NCBI RefSeq assembly: GCF_030682935.1
Contig: NZ_JAUXNA010000090.1
Span: 1 to 35,209, forward strand
DNA: 35,209 nt
Direction of reading: 5' to 3'
Origin: Polaromonas sp.
GTDB lineage: Bacteria > Pseudomonadota > Gammaproteobacteria > Burkholderiales > Burkholderiaceae_C
Numbering within the stretch: the first letter of the stretch is position 1; the number at the start of each line of letters is the position of its first letter. Both the position numbers and the translations under genes were made by a program. The notes under the pieces are model-generated. The model did no database searches and was not told the DNA's origin. It saw nothing but the letters and a program-made list of their open reading frames with translations. Below are positions 31,422 to 35,209 of this stretch, piece after piece.

Positions 31422-32594
31422 ATGCAAAAGCGCCTCTTCCTTCACGCCATCGCCTTGGCCACCCTGGCCGTCACTGCCACAGGTGCTGCGGCACAGGACA
31501 ACACTTTCAAGATTGGCCTGGTGCTGCCGATGACGGGTCAGCAAGCCTCCACGGGCCGCCAGATCGAAGCGGCCGTGCGTCTGTACATGGCCCAAAACGG
31601 TGACACCGTGGCCGGCAAGAAAATCCAGCTGATCGTCAAGGACGACACCTCGCTGCCTGACGCGACGCGCCGCCTGGCGCAGGAACTGGTGGTCAATGAC
31701 AAGGTCAACGTGCTGGCCGGCTTTGGCATCACGCCGTCGGCGCTGGCCACGGCCCCGATTGCCACCCAGTCCAAAACGCCCATGGTGGTGATGGCGGCGG
31801 CAACATCAAGCATTACGCAGGCCTCGCCTTACGTGGTGCGCACCAGCTTCACGCTGCCCCAGGTATCGGTCGCACTGGCTGACTGGGCGCCTAAAAATGG
31901 CATCAAGAAAGTGGTCACGCTGGTGTCCGATTACGGTCCAGGGATTGACGCCGAAAAGTATTTCAAGGAGCGCCTGACCTTTAACGGCGGCCAGGTGACC
32001 GAAGCGCTGCGGGTGCCGCTGCGCGGGCCTGACTTTGCCCCCTTCCTGCAAAAAGTCCGGGATGCCAAGCCTGACGCGCTGTTTGTGTTTGTGCCTTCCG
32101 GCGCGGGCGCTGCAGTGATGAAGCAGTTCATTGAGCGCGGTCTGGACAAGGCCGGCATCAAACTGATCGGCACCGGCGACGTCACGGACGACGATCAGCT
32201 CAACGACATGGGCGACGGCGCACTGGGCGTGGTCACTTCCCACCACTATTCAGCGGCCCACCCCTCGGCACTGAACAAGAAATTTGTAGAGGCGTTTTCA
32301 AAAGCCAACAAGGGCCTGCGCCCGAACTTCATGGCCGTCGGCGGTTACGACGGCATGCGCGTGATTTACGAAGCCTTGAGAACCAGCAAGGGCCAGGGTG
32401 GTGGCGACGCATTGCTGGCGGGCATGAAGGGCCAGATTTTCGAAAGCCCGCGCGGCAAAATCTTCATTGACGCCCAGACCCGCGACATCGTGCAGGACGT
32501 GTACCTGCGCAAGGTCGAGAGAAAAGATGGCCAACTCTACAACGTGGAGTTTGACGTGATCAAGGACGTCAAGGATCCAGGAAAAACCAAGTAA
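31422..32594 (+). CDS. Liv-type ABC transporter periplasmic binding protein 2
   Basis: This 390-residue exported protein has a signal peptide of about 24 residues (MQKRLFLHAIALATLAVTAT, cleavage after GAAA) and a type I binding fold (FKIGLVLPMTGQQASTGRQI, VSDYGPGIDAEKYF, GGYDGMRVIYEALRTSKGQG). Start at an ATG preceded by TGGAGACAACC. Sequence differs clearly from binding protein 1, so a different ligand is likely. Possibly an aromatic or dicarboxylic acid given the neighbours. First gene of importer 2. Confidence 0.92.
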   Translation: MQKRLFLHAIALATLAVTATGAAAQDNTFKIGLVLPMTGQQASTGRQIEAAVRLYMAQNGDTVAGKKIQLIVKDDTSLPDATRRLAQELVVNDKVNVLAGFGITPSALATAPIATQSKTPMVVMAAATSSITQASPYVVRTSFTLPQVSVALADWAPKNGIKKVVTLVSDYGPGIDAEKYFKERLTFNGGQVTEALRVPLRGPDFAPFLQKVRDAKPDALFVFVPSGAGAAVMKQFIERGLDKAGIKLIGTGDVTDDDQLNDMGDGALGVVTSHHYSAAHPSALNKKFVEAFSKANKGLRPNFMAVGGYDGMRVIYEALRTSKGQGGGDALLAGMKGQIFESPRGKIFIDAQTRDIVQDVYLRKVERKDGQLYNVEFDVIKDVKDPGKTK

Positions 32595-32619
32595 CTCTCA
32601 CACCTCAGGCCCCAGGCTG

Positions 32620-32662
32620 CCCCCCCCCCACCGGCAAGCGTTTTAACGAACCGCTTGCCGGT
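32620..32662 (+). promoter_or_regulatory. C10 tract and strong hairpin between binding protein 2 and livH 2
   Basis: A run of ten C (32620-32629) abuts a perfect 11-bp stem: ACCGGCAAGCG (32630-32640) and CGCTTGCCGGT (32652-32662) with an 11-base loop. No T-run follows. As in importer 1, it would let binding protein mRNA accumulate over the permease part. Confidence 0.6.
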
Positions 32663-32690
32663 TTGGCGTTGACCCGACACACCACTCACC

Positions 32691-33563
32691 ATGCTGACCA
32701 TTCTTTTTGACGGTATTGCCTATGGCATGCTGCTCTTCATCCTTGCGGTAGGCTTGGCGGTCACCATGGGCCTGATGAATTTCATCAACCTGGCCCACGG
32801 CGCCTTTGCCATGGCCGGCGGCTACATCACGGTTCTGCTGATGCAGCGGTTTGGTGTGCCCTTTTTGCTGTGCCTGCCGCTGGCCTTTATCGGCTCGGCG
32901 CTGCTGGGCGGCGTGCTGGAACGCACGCTGTACCGCCCCATGTACCACAAGCCGCACCTGGACCAGGTGCTGTTTTCCATCGGACTGGTCTTCATGGCGG
33001 TGGCCGGTGTGGACTACTTCATCGGCTCGTCCCAGCAGATCATGCAGTTGCCCGAATGGCTCAAGGGCCGGACCGAGCTGGGCAGCGGTGACTGGATGCT
33101 GGGCATGGGCCACTACCGGCTTTTCATCATCGCCGTGTGCGCGGCACTGACCGTGGCGCTGCAGTATGTGCTGGGGCACACGCGCTTTGGCAGCCGGCTG
33201 CGCGCCTCGGTCGATGACCAGCGCGTCGCGGCCGGGCTGGGCATCAATGTCAATATCGTGTTTCTCTCGACCTTTGCCGTGGGCTCTGGCCTGGCCGGCC
33301 TGGGCGGCGCACTGGGCGCCGAGGTGCTGGGCCTGGACCCGAGCTTTCCGCTCAAGTTCATGGTGTACTTTCTGATCGTCGTGGCCGTGGGCGGCACCTC
33401 GTCCATCACCGGGCCGCTGCTGGCCGCGCTGCTGCTGGGCATTGCCGACGTGGCCGGCAAGTACTACATCCCCAAGCTGGGCTCCTTTATTGTGTACAGC
33501 CTGATGATTGCCATTTTGATCTGGCGCCCGCAAGGCCTGTTCGTGCGCAAGGGCGGCAAGTAA
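32691..33563 (+). CDS. livH: Liv-type ABC transporter permease LivH 2
   Basis: This 290-residue permease has about eight hydrophobic segments. Motifs: AVGLAVTMGLMNFINLAHGA near residues 20-39 and VVAVGGTSSITGPLLAALLL around 228-250. It ends two codon-lengths short of livM 2 (one base between stop and ATG at 33565), indicating coupling. Starts at the ATG at 32691 with no clear ribosome site after the hairpin. Partner of LivM 2. Confidence 0.93.
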   Translation: MLTILFDGIAYGMLLFILAVGLAVTMGLMNFINLAHGAFAMAGGYITVLLMQRFGVPFLLCLPLAFIGSALLGGVLERTLYRPMYHKPHLDQVLFSIGLVFMAVAGVDYFIGSSQQIMQLPEWLKGRTELGSGDWMLGMGHYRLFIIAVCAALTVALQYVLGHTRFGSRLRASVDDQRVAAGLGINVNIVFLSTFAVGSGLAGLGGALGAEVLGLDPSFPLKFMVYFLIVVAVGGTSSITGPLLAALLLGIADVAGKYYIPKLGSFIVYSLMIAILIWRPQGLFVRKGGK

Positions 33564-33564
33564 C

Positions 33565-34533
33565 ATGAACACCCAACAACAATCCCTGCTCAAATACAGC
33601 CGCTTCAAGCCCTGGGAGCCGGTGCTGTGGCTGCTGGCCTTTGCCGCGCCGGTGCTGTCGCCCAGCCATGCGCTGATCATCAACGAGATCGCCATCGTCG
33701 CGCTGTTTGCCGTTTCGCTGGACCTGATCCTGGGCTACACCGGCATCGTCTCGCTCGGCCACGCCGCTTTCTTTGGCCTGGGCGGTTATGCCGCCGCGCT
33801 GTTTGCCAAGCTGGTCATGCCCGATCCGCTGGTCGGGCTGGCCGTCGGCATCGGCGCGGCGACGCTGCTGGGCGCGGCCTGTTCGTTCACCATCATGCGC
33901 GGCAGTGATTTGACCCGGCTGATGGTGACGCTGGGCGTGGGCCTGATCTTGCTGGAGCTGGCCAACAAGCTGGACTGGCTGACCGGCGGCGCCGACGGGC
34001 TGCAGGGCGTGGTCATGGGGCCGCTGCTGGGGCAGTTCGAGTTTGACCTGTACGGCCGCACGGCAGCGTATTACTCGCTGACGGTGTTGCTGGCGCTGTT
34101 TTTGCTGCTGCGCCGGGTGGTGCATTCGCCGTTTGGCGCGACGCTCAAGGCCATTCGCGACAACCGGCTGAGGGCCATGGCCATCGGCATTCCTGTGAAC
34201 GCCAGGCTGGCTGTGGTTTATACGCTGGCGGCCGGCGTGGCCGGCGCTGCCGGGGCCTTGCTGACCCAGACCACCGGGTTTGCGTCGCTCGACCTGTTCG
34301 AGTTTCACCGTTCGGCCGATGTGCTGCTGATCCTGGTGATAGGCGGCACCGGCTGGCTCTATGGCGGCGTGGCCGGCGCGATCGTGTTCAAGCTGATGCA
34401 GGACCTGCTGTCGTCCATCACGCCCCAGTACTGGACGTTCTGGATTGGCCTGTTCCTGGTGGTGCTGGTGCTGGTCGGCCGTGAACGGTTGATTCGCCCA
34501 TGGACCTGGTTTGCGCGGGGAGACAAGGCATGA
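33565..34533 (+). CDS. livM: Liv-type ABC transporter permease LivM 2
   Basis: This 322-residue permease is recognised by VSLDLILGYTGIVSLGHAAF (about 50-69) and ATLKAIRDNRLRAMAIGIPV (about 192-211). About eight or nine transmembrane segments. The stop overlaps the livG 2 start (ATGA at 34530-34533). The sequence differs from LivM 1, so the two importers are not recent duplicates. Confidence 0.93.
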   Translation: MNTQQQSLLKYSRFKPWEPVLWLLAFAAPVLSPSHALIINEIAIVALFAVSLDLILGYTGIVSLGHAAFFGLGGYAAALFAKLVMPDPLVGLAVGIGAATLLGAACSFTIMRGSDLTRLMVTLGVGLILLELANKLDWLTGGADGLQGVVMGPLLGQFEFDLYGRTAAYYSLTVLLALFLLLRRVVHSPFGATLKAIRDNRLRAMAIGIPVNARLAVVYTLAAGVAGAAGALLTQTTGFASLDLFEFHRSADVLLILVIGGTGWLYGGVAGAIVFKLMQDLLSSITPQYWTFWIGLFLVVLVLVGRERLIRPWTWFARGDKA

Positions 34534-35209
34534 GCGGGCCTCAAATGATTCCCGGCGACGCCGACACCGTGCTGTCCGCGCAAGGCCTGGTGATGCGTTT
34601 TGGCGGCATCACGGCCACCAACAAAGTCACGCTCAACCTCAAGAAAGGCGCGCGCCATGCGCTGATTGGCCCCAACGGCGCGGGCAAGACTACGCTCATC
34701 AACCTGCTGACCGGCGTGCTGCAGCCGACCGAGGGCCGCATCATGCTGGAAGGGCAGGACATCACCGGCCTGGCGCCCAACCAGCGCGTGCAGCGCGGCA
34801 TGGTACGCACCTTCCAGATCAACCAGCTGTTCGATACGCTGACGCCGCTCCAAACCCTGGCGCTCACGGTGTCGCAGCACATGGGCCTGGGCACCAAGTG
34901 GTGGCAGCCCCTGGGCCGCAACCGGCAGGTCGCCGAGCGATGCGAGCAACTGCTGGCGCAGTTCCACCTGACCGAGGTCATGAACCAGCCAACCCGCGTG
35001 CTGGCCTACGGCAAGCGCCGCCTGCTGGAAATTGCGATTGCGCTGGCCTGCGAGCCCCGCGTGCTGTTGCTCGACGAGCCTGTCGCTGGCGTGCCTGCCG
35101 GTGAGCGCGAAGAGCTGCTGCAAACCGTTGCCGCACTGCCCGCTGATGTGTCGGTACTGCTGATTGAACACGATATGGACCTGGTTTTTAGTTTTGCGAA
35201 CTTCATGAC
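34530..35209 (+). CDS. livG: Liv-type ABC transporter ATPase LivG 2 (cut by window end)
   Basis: From the ATG at 34530 the frame stays open to the end: 226 residues. Walker A GPNGAGKTT (about 47-55), Q-loop FQINQLFDTLTPLQ, signature LAYGKRRLLEIA (an unusual variant of LSGGQ), Walker B VLLLDEPVAG and the switch His in LLIEHDMDLVFSF. The C-terminal 20-30 residues are missing. A LivF would be expected next. Confidence 0.92.
   Translation, partial: MSGPQMIPGDADTVLSAQGLVMRFGGITATNKVTLNLKKGARHALIGPNGAGKTTLINLLTGVLQPTEGRIMLEGQDITGLAPNQRVQRGMVRTFQINQLFDTLTPLQTLALTVSQHMGLGTKWWQPLGRNRQVAERCEQLLAQFHLTEVMNQPTRVLAYGKRRLLEIAIALACEPRVLLLDEPVAGVPAGEREELLQTVAALPADVSVLLIEHDMDLVFSFANFM

Overview
The window reads as chromosomal DNA of a high-GC betaproteobacterium, most likely a Burkholderiales/Comamonadaceae member of the Polaromonas/Rhodoferax/Variovorax type. 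This is inferred from gene content (MetY, GYD, YihY, DUF2069, Liv-type transporters with quinate/protocatechuate genes) and codon use, not from a database search. I see no rRNA, tRNA, CRISPR array or insertion sequence.

Left part (1-12,100): the 5' end of thyA lies on the minus strand, translationally coupled to a small CcdA-like antitoxin gene with no toxin beside it. From 739 to about 2,400 there is a short, AT-richer block that I read as an integron cassette array without a visible integrase: three cassettes (a zinc-ribbon protein, a membrane-anchored orphan and a DUF4145 protein), each bounded by attC-like sites. The 7-base end of each cassette is complementary to that cassette's own beginning, as expected for excisable circles. 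Then come unlinked housekeeping or accessory genes: two alpha/beta hydrolases flanking the segment, a GFA protein, a D-lactate/2-hydroxyglutarate-type FAD dehydrogenase coupled to a DUF2069 membrane protein, YihY, a thioredoxin-like protein, a BBE-type flavin oxidase, a GYD protein and an ODP-like metallo-beta-lactamase protein. Gene relics are frequent here: a UPF0158-like tail, a possible methyltransferase piece and a homocysteine methyltransferase with its middle deleted.

Middle (12,184-16,102): metY with a coupled alpha/beta hydrolase on the minus strand, then a CBS-pair protein and aroC (chorismate synthase) on the plus strand.

Right half (16,208-35,209): a catabolic island. An IclR-type regulator diverges from a run of genes that can be read as one pathway: a Liv-type ABC importer (binding protein, LivH, LivM, LivG, LivF), an AroE-like quinate/shikimate dehydrogenase, type II 3-dehydroquinate dehydratase (AroQ) and a TIM-barrel 3-dehydroshikimate dehydratase (QuiC type), which together would turn quinate or shikimate into protocatechuate. 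Next come a free-standing HPPD/VOC-like protein, a PcaB-like lyase and a Gfo/Idh/MocA oxidoreductase of unclear role. After arfB and a histidine kinase relic, a LysR regulator diverges from the two subunits of an extradiol protocatechuate 4,5-dioxygenase (LigA/LigB type). A GntR/FCD regulator and a second Liv-type importer follow; its LivG is cut by the window end.

The most noteworthy points are the integrase-less cassette array, the PcaU/PobR-like three-repeat operator in front of the dehydrogenase, the split and partly degenerate QuiC architecture, and the PcaB-like protein with a rewritten signature in a 4,5-cleavage (not 3,4-cleavage) gene set.
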